Source of the DNA: JAHJQQ01 sp963737555
Lineage (GTDB): Bacteria > Pseudomonadota > Gammaproteobacteria > Thiohalobacterales > Thiohalobacteraceae
NCBI GenBank assembly: GCA_963737555.1
Contig: CAVTTB010000007.1
Span: 186,001 to 250,000, forward strand
Direction of reading: 5' to 3'
DNA: 64,000 nucleotides
Every line of letters begins with the position of its first letter. Position 1 is the stretch's first letter. A model generated the notes under the pieces. That model was not told where the DNA came from. It saw nothing but the letters and a program-made list of their open reading frames with translations, and searched no databases. A program made the position numbers and the translations under genes. Below are positions 27,853-37,506 of the stretch, one piece after another.

Positions 27853-28074
27853 TCAGGCAATTTTCAGATTTGCGCGGTAGGCCCTATCCAACCAGCATCG
27901 CGGCAGTGCCTCTCCCGAGGGAAATGCCAGGTCGGTCTTGGCAAACGTCGCCAGATCCTGGAGTTCCTCGCCGGCATGGATGCGCCCGCGAACCGCGTCC
28001 GCGCAGGGATCAAACAACTCGGCTAATTCGGCGACCTCGACCAGGTCACCGCTCGGCTTGTGTCTCAAGTACAT
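27853..28074 (-). CDS. Small conserved-looking hypothetical protein
   Basis: A soluble 73-residue protein, MYLRHKPSGDLVEVAELAEL and onward, ending in a Leu-Pro-Arg-Cys-Trp-Leu motif (EALPRCWLDRAY). A strong GGAGGGG Shine-Dalgarno lies just upstream of the ATG. Similar short proteins occur, from memory, beside metabolic genes of sulfur-oxidising gammaproteobacteria, without a known role. It diverges from the transaldolase gene across a 147-bp promoter region. Confidence 0.6.
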   Translation of the reverse strand: MYLRHKPSGDLVEVAELAELFDPCADAVRGRIHAGEELQDLATFAKTDLAFPSGEALPRCWLDRAYRANLKIA

Positions 28075-28221
28075 GGCGCTCCCCTCCTATTCGTCTACCC
28101 CGAATCCGGCCCTGTCCACCAGATTCACCGGAACTCAGACCGCGTGGATTGGTCTATAAGATAACTATAGTTCGTCGGACCAGCAGTTCGGGACAGGTTT
28201 TATTCAACCGAGGATGACGAC

Positions 28222-29368
28222 ATGTTGACACTGCCCTCGCGCGCCGTGCAGGCGCTCGGTCAAAGCATCTGGTATGACAACATCCAGCGTGATCTGCTGC
28301 GATCGGGTGCTTTGGCACGCATGATCGCCGAGCAGGGGCTGGCCGGCCTGACCAGCAATCCGAGTATTTTCGAGCAAGCCATCACCGGCAGCCGCGACTA
28401 TGACGACGCATTGGCCGCCGCCCGGCGCGCCCGGCCACGCGCTACCGCCCAAGATCTGTTTTACGACATGGCCATCGACGATATCCGTGCAGCCGCCGAT
28501 CTGTTTGCGCCGCTCTATCACGAGACCGGCGGGCGCGATGGGCTGGTCAGTCTGGAGGTTTCGCCCGACCTCGCCTACGACGCCGAGGCCACCATCGCCG
28601 AAGCCGAGGCCTTGTTCAAGCGTGTCGCTCGACCCAATCTGCTGATCAAAGTGCCGGCCACGCAACCCGGTCTGCAAGCCATTGAGGCGCTCATCGACCG
28701 CGGCATCAACGTCAACGTCACTCTGCTGTTTTCCATCGCGCGTTATGAATCCGTCGTTGACGCCTATCTGCTCGGCCTGGAGGCGCGTCTGCGGCGTGGC
28801 CAGCCACTGAGCGAATATCCGCTCGGTCGCCAGTTTCTTCGTCAGCCGGGTCGATGTGCTGATCGATCGGCAACTGCAATCGCTCATTGCCCAATCCAAT
28901 CCCGAACTCACGGCGCGCGCGCAGGCACTGCTCGGACAGATCGCCATCGCCAATGGCAAGCTGGCCTACCAGCGCTTTCAGAATCTGTTCAACAGTCCAC
29001 GCTTTACACCGCTCGCCGAGGCCGGCGCACACACGCAACGCCTGCTGTGGGCCAGCACCAGCACCAAGAACCCCGCCTATAACGATCTGCATTATGTCGA
29101 GACCCTGATCGGCGCGGACACCATCAATACTCTGCCCCCGGCGACATTCATCGCCTTCAATGACCATGGCGAGGTCGCCGCCACACTCGACACTCACCTC
29201 GACACCGCGCTGCGGCAGTTGGCGGAACTGGAAGCACTGGGCATCGATCTCGGTGCCGCCACCCGTCAATTGGAACGCGACGGCGTCGATGCCTTCGCCA
29301 AGTCCTATCACACGCTGCTGCAGGCCATCGATGCCAAATTCGGTCAACAGGCACAGGGCGCGCGTTAG
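28222..29368 (+). CDS. tal: Transaldolase (one frameshift)
   Basis: Transaldolase moves a dihydroxyacetone unit between sugar phosphates in the non-oxidative pentose phosphate pathway. The N-terminus GQSIWYDNIQRDLLRSG and GLTSNPSIFEQAI, the Schiff-base Lys in LLIKVPATQPG and INVNVTLLFSIARYE mark the longer bacterial subfamily often fused or linked to glucose-6-phosphate isomerase. One extra base near 28819 (GAATATCC) shifts the frame before SVASFFVSRVDVLID. The rest is normal through LLWASTSTKNPAYND. pgl and glk follow on the same strand. Confidence 0.92.
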
Positions 29369-29445
29369 CAGCGCGGTGAGAGGCCTCGCCTTTTCGCGCT
29401 GAATACCCCACCATACGAACTGGTTCTTCGAACAATAGAGTGATC

Positions 29446-30204
29446 ATGCCCCACACCGGGATTTGCGCGCACCCGTTTCAGGTCTATCCGAATCTCGACG
29501 CGCTGTCCGCGGCGGCCGCGGAGCGCTGGATCGCACTGTGCAAGACGGCGATTGCCGAACGCGGCGCATTCCACATCGCGCTGGCGGGCGGTTCGACACC
29601 CAAGCGTCTTTATCAATTGCTGGCACGGCCAGAGCAGCGCGCGCGTATCGACTGGTCGCGAGTGCATATTTATTTCGGCGATGAACGCGCCGTGCCGCCC
29701 ACGCATGCCGACAGTAATTTTCGTATGGCGCAGGAAGCGCTGCTCGCGCATATCGACATCCCGACAGAGAACGTACAGCGCATGGATGCCACAGCCGAGC
29801 ATATCGAACAGGATGCCGCGAACTATGCCGCGCTGCTGCGTAAGCAACTTACCTGCGATGCGGCGGGCATGCCGGTGTTCGATCTGATTCTGCTCGGCAT
29901 GGGCGCGGACGGTCACACCTGTTCGTTGTTTCCGGACAGCCCCATCCTGCAGGAGCGCACGCATCCCGTCGGCAGCGTCTACGTCGAGCGTTTACAAAGT
30001 TGGCGGCTGTCGTTGACCTATCCGGTACTGAATGCGGCGCGGCAGCTGCTGTTCCTGGTTGCCGGCAGCGACAAAGCACCGATGTTGCAGCGCATCTGGC
30101 AGGGCGGGACGCACGCAGACACTGTTCCGGTGCAGAACATACAGCCACGCGGCCATGTCGACTGGTATCTGGACGCCGCCGCTGCCGCAGAACTGCATTC
30201 ATGA
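29446..30204 (+). CDS. pgl: 6-phosphogluconolactonase
   Basis: The enzyme hydrolyses 6-phosphogluconolactone in the oxidative pentose phosphate or Entner-Doudoroff entry route. The 252-residue DevB-type protein shows IALAGGSTPKRLYQLLA, HIYFGDERAVPPTHADSNFR and DLILLGMGADGHTCSLFP. ATG at 29446 is preferred over the GTG at 29440. Its stop overlaps glk as ATGA, so the two are probably translated together. Confidence 0.94.
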   Translation: MPHTGICAHPFQVYPNLDALSAAAAERWIALCKTAIAERGAFHIALAGGSTPKRLYQLLARPEQRARIDWSRVHIYFGDERAVPPTHADSNFRMAQEALLAHIDIPTENVQRMDATAEHIEQDAANYAALLRKQLTCDAAGMPVFDLILLGMGADGHTCSLFPDSPILQERTHPVGSVYVERLQSWRLSLTYPVLNAARQLLFLVAGSDKAPMLQRIWQGGTHADTVPVQNIQPRGHVDWYLDAAAAAELHS

Positions 30205-31202
30205 GTGATGCCCGCGTTCTTGCCGCCGACGTCGGCGGTACGCACACCCGCGTCATGCTGGCCGAGAGCGATGGAGCGCGTTACAGACCGTTGCGCGAAC
30301 AGCATTACGTCAGCGCCGATTGGCCGGATCTGCTGCCTATTCTCGAAAATTTTCTCGTCGATGTATCGCCGCGCCCAACGCAGGCCTGTCTGGCGATTGC
30401 CGGTCCGATCAGCGACAACGGCGGCGCGCAGCAGGCTCAGCTCACCAACTTGCCCTGGACACTCGACAGCGCGCATCTCGCGCAGCGCCTCGGCATTGCG
30501 CGCCTGGCCCTCATCAACGACTTTGCCGCCATCGGCCATGGCATCGCCGCGCTCAGTGCAGCCGATTTGCTGACCCTGCAAGCGGGCGAGCCGCAGCCCC
30601 ACGCACCACGCGCCATCCTCGGCGCCGGCACCGGTCTGGGTCAGGCGCTGCTGGTGTGGCGCGCGGGTCATTACGACGTTTTACCCACCGAGGGCGGTCA
30701 CGTGGATTTCGCCCCGCAGAACGATCAGCAAGTACACCTGCTCAACAGTCTGCGCACCGAGTTCGGCCATGTGTCCTGCGAGCGGCTGTGTTCGGGGGCT
30801 GGACTTGCTTACATCTACCGCTTCCTGCAAATACGCCGCGGTCTCGCCATTCCCGACGCGATCGCTGCCGCTTATGACCACGGCGACCCCGCCGCCGCCA
30901 TCAGCCAGGCCGCCTTGGCCGGCAGCGACGCACTCGCCCGCGAGTCCCTGGATGAATTCGTGCGAATTTATGGCGCGCAGGCCGGCAATCTCGCCTTGGC
31001 CTGTCTGCCGTTCGGCGGTCTGTATATCGCCGGCGGCATCGCACCGAAGATCCTACCGGCCATGACCGACGGCGAATTTCTGCGAACTTTCAACGCCAAG
31101 GGGCGCATGGAGAAACTCACCCGTCAGGTGCCGCTGCACCTTGTCGTCCATCCCGCGCCGGGGTTGCTCGGTGCCTGCCTGTATGCGGGACGCTGTTCGT
31201 AG
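30201..31202 (+). CDS. glk: Glucokinase
   Basis: Glk phosphorylates glucose with ATP. The 333-residue Glk-family protein has the phosphate loop AADVGGTHTRVML, the substrate segment ALINDFAAIGHG, GAGTGLGQALLV and TEGGHVDFAPQND, typical of the E. coli Glk type rather than the ROK type. With pgl and tal it forms a small sugar-phosphate set in a place where relatives usually have apaG directly after rsmA. Confidence 0.94.
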   Translation: MSDARVLAADVGGTHTRVMLAESDGARYRPLREQHYVSADWPDLLPILENFLVDVSPRPTQACLAIAGPISDNGGAQQAQLTNLPWTLDSAHLAQRLGIARLALINDFAAIGHGIAALSAADLLTLQAGEPQPHAPRAILGAGTGLGQALLVWRAGHYDVLPTEGGHVDFAPQNDQQVHLLNSLRTEFGHVSCERLCSGAGLAYIYRFLQIRRGLAIPDAIAAAYDHGDPAAAISQAALAGSDALARESLDEFVRIYGAQAGNLALACLPFGGLYIAGGIAPKILPAMTDGEFLRTFNAKGRMEKLTRQVPLHLVVHPAPGLLGACLYAGRCS

Positions 31203-31293
31203 GCGCCTATTACCGGGGGTGTTTGCGGGATTTTGAATCGGCCACCACAACCAGCGTATCCTATGCACATATGAACGCCGCAACGAGCCGCAC

Positions 31294-31677
31294 ATGAGCA
31301 CCCCTTCGCAGTACGATATCAAAATCAGCGTGGAAACCACGTACGTGGAAAACCAATCCGTACCGGATCAGCAGCGCTATGTCTTCGCCTATACCATCAC
31401 CATCCGCAACACCGGCGAGGTGCCGGCGAAACTGCTGACCCGACACTGGATCATCACCGACAGCAACGGCAAGACCCAAGAGGTCCGCGGTGACGGCGTG
31501 GTTGGCGAGCAACCCCACCTGCAACCCGGCGAAGCCTTCCGCTACACCAGCGGTACGCTGCTGGAAACGGCCGTCGGCAGCATGCGCGGCAGCTACCAAA
31601 TGATCGCCGATGACGGTGTCGAGTTCGACGCCGAAGTCCCTGCCTTTACTCTGGCCGTTCCGCGCGTCTTGCACTGA
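31294..31677 (+). CDS. apaG: ApaG protein
   Basis: ApaG (Co2+/Mg2+ efflux-associated, FN3-like fold) is a 127-residue protein of uncertain biochemical function. The family pattern is complete: ISVETTYVENQSVPDQQRYV, YTITIRNTGEVPAKLLTRHW, VVGEQPHLQPGEAFRYTSG and GSMRGSYQM. It lies 9 bp before apaH, its near-universal partner. Confidence 0.95.
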   Translation: MSTPSQYDIKISVETTYVENQSVPDQQRYVFAYTITIRNTGEVPAKLLTRHWIITDSNGKTQEVRGDGVVGEQPHLQPGEAFRYTSGTLLETAVGSMRGSYQMIADDGVEFDAEVPAFTLAVPRVLH

Positions 31678-31686
31678 CCGCACGCC

Positions 31687-32520
31687 GTGGCCGTCTACGC
31701 AATCGGCGATATCCAGGGCTGTTACCGCGAACTGCAACACCTGTTGGATTTTCTGCACTTCGAGCCGACGCAAGACCGGCTGTGGTTCGCCGGCGACCTC
31801 GTCAACCGCGGTCCGAATTCGCTGGAGACACTGCGCTTCGTGCGCAGTCTGGGCGATGCCGCGCTCACCGTCCTCGGCAATCACGATCTACATCTGCTCG
31901 CGGCGGCCGACGACCCCGCGCGCATCAAGAAGCGCGACACCTTGCATCCGATTCTTGATGCGCCCGATCGCGACGAACTATTGAACTGGCTCCGCCAACA
32001 GCCGCTGCTGCATCACGATACGCAACTGGGTTTCACGCTGGTACATGCCGGACTGCCGCCGCAGTGGGATCTCGCTCAGGCACAGGCCTGTGCGCAGGAA
32101 GTTGAACGCGTTTTACGCAGCGATAACCATGCCGATTATTTTGCACACATGTATGGGGATGAGCCGAATATCTGGTCTGACGATCTACACGGTTGGGCGC
32201 GCCTGCGCTTCATCACCAATTGCCTGACCCGCCTGCGTTATTGTGACAGCGATGGTCGCATGGCCCTCGCCTTCAAAGGTGCACCCGGCAGCCAACCCGC
32301 GGGACTCCAGCCCTGGTTTTCGCTGCCACACCGCCGCAGTCGCGAACTCAAGATTCTATTCGGCCACTGGTCGACACTGGGCCTGCGCGACGACCCCGGC
32401 ATCTATCCGCTCGACAGCGGCTGTCTCTGGGGTGGACAACTCACAGCGTTGCGTCTGGACACCGACCCACGCTGGCTGCGCGTCCCGTGTGCGGGCATCC
32501 GCACACCCGGGGACGCTTAA
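31687..32520 (+). CDS. apaH: Diadenosine tetraphosphatase
   Basis: ApaH hydrolyses Ap4A to two ADP and also decaps Np4-RNA. The metallophosphatase motifs are in order: YAIGDIQGCYRE, FAGDLVNRGPNS, TVLGNHDLHLLA and FTLVHAGLPPQW, with FGHWSTLGL near the end. The start is GTG at 31687. The 277-residue length is usual. It is paired with apaG. Confidence 0.95.
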   Translation: MAVYAIGDIQGCYRELQHLLDFLHFEPTQDRLWFAGDLVNRGPNSLETLRFVRSLGDAALTVLGNHDLHLLAAADDPARIKKRDTLHPILDAPDRDELLNWLRQQPLLHHDTQLGFTLVHAGLPPQWDLAQAQACAQEVERVLRSDNHADYFAHMYGDEPNIWSDDLHGWARLRFITNCLTRLRYCDSDGRMALAFKGAPGSQPAGLQPWFSLPHRRSRELKILFGHWSTLGLRDDPGIYPLDSGCLWGGQLTALRLDTDPRWLRVPCAGIRTPGDA

Positions 32521-32561
32521 CGCGAAGAAACAGCGCGTTGGATGCCGTCCCTGTCTGCCGC

Positions 32562-33074
32562 TTAGAACGGCCACCACCAACGTTTTTGCGTCTTCTCACC
32601 CGCGCCGTCGCCGCCATCATCCGTTTGATGAATGCGGTCTTGATCGCGATCCTGGTCACGATCGCGCAGCTGATCGCCGCCATCACCATCATTAAGTCGA
32701 TCACGATCCTGATCGCGGTTCTGCAACTGATCAGCGCCCGAACCATCCTTCAACTGATCCCGGTCACGGTCCTGATCACGATCTTGGTCACGCATCGGCT
32801 CACGGTCGGTATCGCCACGCGTGGCCTTCTGTTTTTCCTTCGACTTACCCTCGCCGTCGCCCTCGCGATACTGTTCACGTTCTTCATAGCGCTGCTGCAT
32901 CTCCTGCGGCGCGCCCTGGCTCTGGCCCATGCCGTAGCCGCCGCCACCCATGGACGACCCGCCACCACCGCTGCCACTGCCACCACCGCCGCCACCACCC
33001 GCAGCGATGACCGGCCCGGCCAATACGATGGCCGTGACGGCCGCCAAGGTCCGATTAAATGCTCTGCGTCTCAT
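32562..33074 (-). CDS. Secreted Gly-rich and Asp/Gln/Arg-repeat protein of unknown function
   Basis: The 170-residue product has a signal peptide (LAAVTAIVLAGPVIAA), a Gly/Ser run (about residues 26-50), a charged linker with EEREQYREGDGEGKSKEK, and then an irregular DRDQD/DRDRDQ repeat region from about residue 95 to 150. It ends in an aromatic WWWPF. The repeats make the DNA unusually rich in GATC. I recognise no family. Acidic, disordered secreted proteins of this kind could bind cations such as calcium, but that is a guess. Confidence 0.6.
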   Translation of the reverse strand: MRRRAFNRTLAAVTAIVLAGPVIAAGGGGGGGSGSGGGGSSMGGGGYGMGQSQGAPQEMQQRYEEREQYREGDGEGKSKEKQKATRGDTDREPMRDQDRDQDRDRDQLKDGSGADQLQNRDQDRDRLNDGDGGDQLRDRDQDRDQDRIHQTDDGGDGAGEKTQKRWWWPF

Positions 33075-33191
33075 GTCATATGCTCCTGCGTTGTACTCGG
33101 TAAACTGAAATCCGCCTGTTTACGAACTGAGTACAGTCTAGTGCGGCGTCCTGAATTGAACCTGAAAATCCGCGCGGCGCGATCGCTCCTC

Positions 33192-35909
33192 TCAGGGCGA
33201 CGCAGGTGCAGCCTGAGCCTGGTGATTTTCCAACCAGCGGAGAAATTCTTCGCGCGGCATGGGGCGGGCGAAATGATAGCCCTGAAGATAATCAACGCCG
33301 AGTTCGCGTAACGCCTCTGCCGCTGCCGCGTCCTCGACACCCTCGGCCACCGTGTGCAAACCGAGTGCTCTGGCGATGTGAATAATGGCCTGCACCAGAC
33401 TCAGCCCGGCGGGTTCATGGATACGGCGCACGAAAGAGATATCGATCTTCAACTCGTCGGCATGAATCTCGTGCAGCTGCGACAGTGACGAGTAACCCGT
33501 TCCGAAATCATCGATGGCGATTTTGAAACCCGCGGCCTTCAGTTCGTGCAGCCGTTCGGCGGCATGCTCCACATCGCGCAGCGCCACGCTCTCGGTGATT
33601 TCCCACATGATTTCATCACTGGGAATGCCGCGACGCGCCAGTTCTGCGAGCGCCTGTTCGGTGAACGAGGGAATGAACAATTGCCGCTTGGAGACATTCA
33701 CGGAGAAACGCAGCTTATGTTTGGCGGCACGACAGTGCTCCTGCATCGCCAGACTGGCCTGCCACACCTGTCCGCCCAGTTCGCGAATCAGACCGATATT
33801 CTCCGCAATCGGGATAAAGGTCGCGGGTGAAATCCAGCCGAGTTCATCATCGTGCCAGCGCGCCAGCACCTCAACGCCGATACACGCGTCGCTGCGCGCG
33901 CAGACGATGGGTTGAAACCATGCCTGTATCTGCCCCGCATTGATCGCCGTCGCCAGACGATTCTGAACGTAGAGTTCTTTCTTGCCGATGCCCTTGGTGG
34001 TCATGTCGCCAAAGAAACAACTCTGATTGCGGCCCTGCGCCTTGGCATAGAACATGGCGCGATCGGCCTGCGAGAACAGAACTTCGCTGTTCTCCGCATC
34101 ATCGGGATAGATGGCCGCACCGAGACTGAAGGTCATGCGCATTTCCACACCATCGAGCAACAGCGGTTGTTGGATGACAGCGCTGATCTTGTGTGTCACC
34201 TCGCGAATATCCTGCTCGTTCGGCATACCGGGCAGCAGTAGCACGAATTCGTCGCCGCCCCAGCGCGCCAGCGTGTCGCCCGCGCGCAATTCCCCACGCA
34301 GCAGATTCGCAAATGCCACCAGCAGGCGGTCGCCGGCCTTGTGGCCGAGCGTGTCGTTGACGTTCTTGAAATGATCGATATCGATGAAGCACACGCAGAC
34401 CTTGTCGCCGCTCCGCGTGGCCATGCGCAAGGCAATCTTGAGGCGATCTTCGAGCAGCACACGGTTGGGCAAGCCCGTGAGCGCGTCGTGCAACGCCATA
34501 TGGCTGACCTGTTTTTCGTGCAGATAGGACTGGGTAATGTCGCGCAACACGCCGCGGATACCGGAAATCTCACCGCGCTCGTCGTGAAAACCCAGGAAGC
34601 GGCATTCGATCCAGCTCTGTTGCTCGGGATTCGGTCCCGCCAGTCGCACGCGGAACTGCAGATGATTCTTTTCCCCTGAGCGCAACACCGCGCACTGTGC
34701 ATGCAACGCCGAGGCATCGGCCGGGTGAATGAATTCGAGCAGATTGCGTCCGACGGCATTGTCGCAATGCGCAAGCTTGTTCCAACCTGGGCTGGCATGC
34801 CGGATCAGGCCGTCGCAATCCAGCTCCAGAACGGCCTCTTCGAGCAGCGCCAGTGTTTCAAGATAGCTAGCCTGTTCGCGTTCGCGTGCCTCTACCGCCT
34901 GCACCAGTTCGCTGATGGCATCCGTGAGGTTGTTGATTTCATCCTGGCGGCTGCGTGCGGCAGCCAGATGCTGCTGTACGACGGCCTGCGGCGCCTGGTC
35001 GGCGTAGGCATCCAGCGCCTGATCGACGGACTCCAGCCGGCGCACGGTGCGCGTCAGCCACTGCCCCAGGGCCAGCCACAGCAACAGGGTGATGAAGCCG
35101 AGCGCACCCAGCAGCCAATACATGAATTCGCGGAACGGCAGAATGTCATGCAACTCGCGGTAGGCCAGCAGCACCGGGCGTCGCCCCTCCGTGCCGGGCC
35201 ATTCCAGACGGGCCTGGACCATCTGCTGTGTGCCGATGCTGACGACCTGCGCGGCATCGCCGGCCAGTGCATCCGGATAATCATCGCGGGACACCGCAAC
35301 GACTTGATCCTCCCAGCGCACGGCCAGCGAGAACTCGGGAATGACCAGGGCCTTGAGGGTCGCATTATCCAGCGGCTTGAGCATAAGCAGCGTGCCCTGA
35401 CCTTCTGTGCCGAGCCACACCGGCTCGCGATAGACGCGATACAGCTCCCCTAAGCCACTGGAAAAATGCCAATCGCTGTGTGCAATCGTCTCCGCATCCA
35501 ACGTGTGCGCAATGGCGCCGTAGCGGAACAGAATGCGTCCATCGCCGTCCATGATCAGCAGGGTGGGAAATTCGAGAAAGATGCGCTGGGCGTTTAGAAA
35601 TGCCGTCAGCTTGGGCCAGAGTTTGGCGTCCTGCCGTTCCAGGATGCGCGCGAATTCCAGACGCACGCGCAGCTGGTCGGCCGACGCCTTCCAGGTATAT
35701 TCGATGCGTCGGATCTGATCGCCGTAATAGGCTTCCAGGGCGACGAATTTCTGCGTTATCTCACGATCACGAAAGGCCTCATAACCATTGATGCCGAGCA
35801 CCCCGAGGCCGGCCGCGGCGATCAACATCACCAGGAAGATATGTGCCACCGCCTGGCCGCGCAGGGCGCCCAGCCAGGATCGCAACTTGCCCCTGCCGGT
35901 GCGGACCAA
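33192..35909 (-). CDS. Membrane sensor with PAS, GGDEF and EAL domains
   Basis: A 905-residue c-di-GMP enzyme. Two membrane helices (about residues 22-42 and 261-282) enclose a periplasmic sensing domain. A linker, a PAS domain (about 345-460), GGDEF and EAL domains follow. The GGDEF site is intact (RWGGDEF near 551) with an RAGD inhibitory site five residues before it, so diguanylate cyclase activity is likely. The EAL motif reads EVLARW (near 680), but DDFGTGYSSL and LKIDISFV are kept, so phosphodiesterase activity is possible. It starts 1 bp past the stop of the substrate-binding protein gene, implying cotranscription. Confidence 0.9.
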   Translation of the reverse strand: MVRTGRGKLRSWLGALRGQAVAHIFLVMLIAAAGLGVLGINGYEAFRDREITQKFVALEAYYGDQIRRIEYTWKASADQLRVRLEFARILERQDAKLWPKLTAFLNAQRIFLEFPTLLIMDGDGRILFRYGAIAHTLDAETIAHSDWHFSSGLGELYRVYREPVWLGTEGQGTLLMLKPLDNATLKALVIPEFSLAVRWEDQVVAVSRDDYPDALAGDAAQVVSIGTQQMVQARLEWPGTEGRRPVLLAYRELHDILPFREFMYWLLGALGFITLLLWLALGQWLTRTVRRLESVDQALDAYADQAPQAVVQQHLAAARSRQDEINNLTDAISELVQAVEAREREQASYLETLALLEEAVLELDCDGLIRHASPGWNKLAHCDNAVGRNLLEFIHPADASALHAQCAVLRSGEKNHLQFRVRLAGPNPEQQSWIECRFLGFHDERGEISGIRGVLRDITQSYLHEKQVSHMALHDALTGLPNRVLLEDRLKIALRMATRSGDKVCVCFIDIDHFKNVNDTLGHKAGDRLLVAFANLLRGELRAGDTLARWGGDEFVLLLPGMPNEQDIREVTHKISAVIQQPLLLDGVEMRMTFSLGAAIYPDDAENSEVLFSQADRAMFYAKAQGRNQSCFFGDMTTKGIGKKELYVQNRLATAINAGQIQAWFQPIVCARSDACIGVEVLARWHDDELGWISPATFIPIAENIGLIRELGGQVWQASLAMQEHCRAAKHKLRFSVNVSKRQLFIPSFTEQALAELARRGIPSDEIMWEITESVALRDVEHAAERLHELKAAGFKIAIDDFGTGYSSLSQLHEIHADELKIDISFVRRIHEPAGLSLVQAIIHIARALGLHTVAEGVEDAAAAEALRELGVDYLQGYHFARPMPREEFLRWLENHQAQAAPASP

Positions 35910-35910
35910 T

Positions 35911-36964
35911 TCAGTCTGCCTTTACCCAGCGGTCGTCGATCAAACTGCGGACATCGGCATTGCCGGGCAGCTTGATACCCACCGCCTGCATAAAGTCCCG
36001 GGTGGCCTGGATCTCGTCATCAGGGAAAGTGCCGTCGCCACTGTAGAGCGGTGACAACCGCGTCAGTGCGTCGATCAGGTCGGCGCGCTGACCGGCATCG
36101 CTGACCTGCAACTGTTCGACGATGGCCGCGGGCGTCGCCGCACGCGTCCAACTCAAGGAGCGCCGCAGCATGTTCACCATCGCCCGGACCCGCTGCGGGT
36201 TGGCCTTGATGCGTTCCGGCGTGGTCACGACCACCGCGCGCAGATGATTCTTGCCGACGATCCGCACCGGGTTGTGCGGGTCGTTGAGGCTGGCCAGGGT
36301 CCGGCCGATCCCGGCGCGGACCAGGCTGCCCGAATTGGGTTCCTCGCAGAACACCGCATCCACGGCATCCGCCGCCAAGGCGCCGTATACGCCCTCGTAG
36401 GTCTGGGCGATCGGCGCCCAACGCAGCTGATTGGGTGCCACGCCGTACGCAGACACCCATTGTTCCGCGATGAGTTGCAGATAGGTCTTGGTGGTGGCGC
36501 TGCCGGCCGGCACACCCAAGGTGCGGCCACGCAGATCGCTGATGCTGCGGATCGAATCGGCCAGATCCTCGCGCACGACAATCGCATACGGCGGTGCGCC
36601 GCTGCTCAGCCGCGCAATCGCCACCACGGACTTGCCCTGTTCGAGAAATTTCGGCAACACCGGGAATCCCACCCCGGCGAATTCGGCGTTGCCGGCCAGC
36701 ATGTCCTCGAGCGCAAACACGCCGCTGGGGTGATAGCGGATGCCGAGATTGCAATCGAGTCTGCCGGTCGATACCGAGTTTGGGGATCAGTTCCACGGGA
36801 AAAAACGGCATCAGCAAGGGGCCGGGAATATTGATGCGGCAGGTGCTCGGTTCCACCGCCGCCACGCGCCGCATGCCGCTGCAGGCCAACAGGGCAGTCA
36901 GCGTCTTCAAGGCGGTACGGCGGGACGGGTTGAAAATCTCTAGGTCGTATCGGGTTTTAGCCAT
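35911..36964 (-). CDS. Periplasmic NMT1/PhnD-like substrate-binding protein (one frameshift)
   Basis: This is a solute-binding protein resembling the NMT1/THI5 and phosphonate-binding (type 2 periplasmic) families. The N-terminus has a twin-arginine-like signal (SRRTALKTLTALLACSG). The core includes LRGRTLGVPAGSATTKTYLQ, QTYEGVYGALAADAVDAVFC and RTLASLNDPHNPVRIVGKN. One extra base near 36762 splits the frame just after the N-terminal strand. There is no permease or ATPase gene nearby; its partner is the GGDEF-EAL membrane sensor immediately downstream, so it may present a ligand to that sensor. Confidence 0.82.
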
Positions 36965-36995
36965 GCACAGAGCATGGCAGCCGCTTCCGGCAAGA

Positions 36996-37504
36996 TCAAG
37001 CCTGCGCGTGGGTTGCCACGCCGGCTCGGCGTTCCAAGGTCACAAAGCTGTAGCTGAACGGATTGCGTTCGTCCGCGGCCTGCGTGCTGCACGCGACTTC
37101 CTGCCAGGTCGCATCAGCCAAAGGCGGGAACCAGGCATCGCCGTCGAACTCGGCTTCGATGCGCGTGAGATAGATGCGCTGCGCACGCGGCAGCAGTTCG
37201 GCATACAACTGCGCGCCACCGATCACCATCACCTCATCGACATCACCGGCCGCGGCCAACGCCGCCTCGACCGAGGCGACGACCGTGCAGCCTGGTGCGC
37301 TGAAATCCGGATTGCGGCTGATGACGATGTTATGCCGCCCCGGCAGCGGCCGGCCGATGGACTCGTAGGTCTTGCGGCCCATGAGGATCGGCTTGCCCAG
37401 CGTGAGGCTTTGAAATGCTGGAGATCGGCCGGCAGATGCCAGGGCAGCGCGTTGCCGCGGCCGATGAGGCGATTACGGTCCATGGCGACGATGAGGGAGA
37501 TCAT
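36996..37504 (-). CDS. folA: Dihydrofolate reductase (one frameshift)
   Basis: FolA reduces dihydrofolate to tetrahydrofolate with NADPH. The N-terminus MISLIVAMDRNRLIGRGNAL and PWHLPADLQHFK lie in one frame, and GRKTYESIGRPLPGRHNIV through VMVIGGAQLY in the other. A missing A near 37412 (in a TTCAAAGCC context) accounts for the shift at the HFKSLTLGKP segment. With thyA just upstream on the strand it forms the classic thymidylate/folate pair. Confidence 0.95.
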
Positions 37505-37506
37505 GC

